Shown here: positions 6,764 to 7,050 of the stretch, piece by piece
Position numbering within the stretch: the first letter of the stretch is position 1
Layout: each line of letters begins with the position of its first letter
Assembly: GCA_947456315.1 (NCBI GenBank)
Contig: CANGRU010000081.1
Coordinates: 1 to 7,050, forward strand
DNA length: 7,050 nucleotides
Direction: 5' to 3'
Source of the DNA: Beijerinckiaceae bacterium
Lineage (GTDB): Bacteria > Pseudomonadota > Alphaproteobacteria > Rhizobiales > Beijerinckiaceae
The notes under the pieces: model-generated
Seen by the model: only the letters and a program-made list of their open reading frames with translations
The model's database searches: none
What the model was told of the DNA's origin: nothing
Translations under genes and position numbers: made by a program

Positions 6764-6852
6764 GCTCGTCATTGCGAGCCGAAGGCGAAGCGATCCAGAG
6801 GCCTCAAGAGTTGCTTTCTGGATTGCTTCGCTCCGCTCGCAAAGACGGCGAG
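6764..6852. repeat. Dispersed palindromic repeat (REP/MITE-like)
   Basis: A long imperfect palindrome follows hslO. The left arm, 6767-6799, starts CGTCATTGCGAGC and ends GCGAAGCGATCCAGA. The right arm, 6817-6847, is its near reverse complement (TCTGGATTGCTTCGC to GCTCGCAAAGACG), with a 17-base centre. Each end also carries a small nested hairpin. On the left GGCTCG pairs with CGAGCC (6763-6768 with 6775-6780), using the last base of the hslO stop. On the right CTCGC pairs with GCGAG (6836-6840 with 6848-6852). CGTCATTGCGAGC...GAAGCAATCCAGA is a sequence I recognise as a high-copy intergenic palindrome in many alphaproteobacterial genomes. It encodes nothing, and could end hslO transcription by folding in RNA. 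Confidence 0.85.
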
Positions 6853-6916
6853 AGTTGCGCCCATCAGGCTTTCTAACTATTCAAGACCGACAAAATAACG
6901 AGGAAACAGTCTGTTC

Positions 6917-7050
6917 ATGTCCGATGTGAAAATCCGACTGCGCGAATTATCAAAAGTCTTTCAGACACAGGCCGGGGCTTTCACTGCGCTTGAGCCGATG
7001 ACGCTTGATATTCCCACGGGCTGTTTCTTCATGATTGTCGGGCCCTCCGG
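6917..7050 (+). CDS. ABC transporter ATP-binding protein, nitrate/sulfonate/taurine type (3' partial)
   Basis: Only the first 44 residues are visible. They read as the N-terminus of an ABC ATPase: MSDVKIRLRELSKVFQT, then a linker, FTALEPMTLDIPTGCFFMIV, and then GPSG, the beginning of the Walker A motif as the window ends. The order 'ALE...L.I..G.F..IVGPSG' best fits the NrtD/SsuB/TauB subfamily, which powers uptake of nitrate, sulfonates, taurine or related compounds with a permease and a periplasmic binding protein. Substrate cannot be told from this fragment. The frame is closed upstream by TAA at 6896-6898, so ATG 6917 is the first usable start. A GAGGA at 6900-6904 lies 12 bases upstream, slightly far for a ribosome binding site. 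It lies past the palindromic repeat and is probably a separate unit from argD-argF-hslO. Confidence 0.85.
   Translation, partial: MSDVKIRLRELSKVFQTQAGAFTALEPMTLDIPTGCFFMIVGPS

Noticed and set aside
6741..6929. A 62-codon plus-strand open frame spanning the palindromic repeat
   Set aside because: It is mostly translation of the repeat, starts within hslO and overlaps the ABC gene start out of frame; there is no ribosome binding site.
6905..6935. Pho-box-like CTGTTCAT near the ABC gene start
   Set aside because: Only one imperfect half is present and it overlaps the start codon; the required direct repeat is missing.

Overview
The window reads as an ordinary chromosomal segment of an alphaproteobacterium, most likely Hyphomicrobiales (Rhizobiales). 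The evidence is a gcrA gene, a cell-cycle regulator confined to alphaproteobacteria that carry the CcrM/GANTC system. It sits divergently from an argD-argF-hslO operon, a gene order I recall from rhizobial genomes. Base composition is moderately GC-rich. I cannot place it to genus.

Layout: (1) 1-503, the 3' end of a YfhO-like membrane protein gene. (2) 531-1574, a multi-spanning UPF0104/YbhN-type membrane protein. (3) 1663-2688, a PhoR-type PAS histidine kinase with a TTG start and no membrane segment. (4) 2703-2722, a terminator hairpin between convergent genes, oriented best for gcrA. (5) 2736-3257 on the minus strand, gcrA. (6) 3258-3645, a 388-base divergent intergenic region. It holds a good sigma70-like promoter for argD, two GANTC sites, and an argD leader with two consecutive hairpins, the second ending directly at the ribosome binding site. 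(7) 3646-6763, argD, argF and hslO, joined by 1-base and 4-base overlaps. (8) 6764-6852, a dispersed palindromic repeat. (9) 6917 to the window end, the start of an ABC transporter ATPase of the nitrate/sulfonate/taurine type.

How the genes work together: argD and argF carry out acetylornithine transamination and ornithine carbamoylation in arginine biosynthesis. They are translationally coupled to each other and to the redox chaperone Hsp33. GcrA acts with sigma70 at promoters bearing CcrM-methylated GANTC sites. Such a site lies at the predicted argD transcription start, but two sites in 388 bases is near chance expectation. PhoR next to gcrA resembles the rhizobial arrangement in which the pst-pho cluster adjoins gcrA, but the pst, phoU and phoB genes are absent here.

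I found no defence system, mobile-element gene, CRISPR array or evidently new system. The points most worth checking are the argD leader, the PhoR lacking a membrane anchor, and the palindromic repeat that sits where the expected gene order ends.
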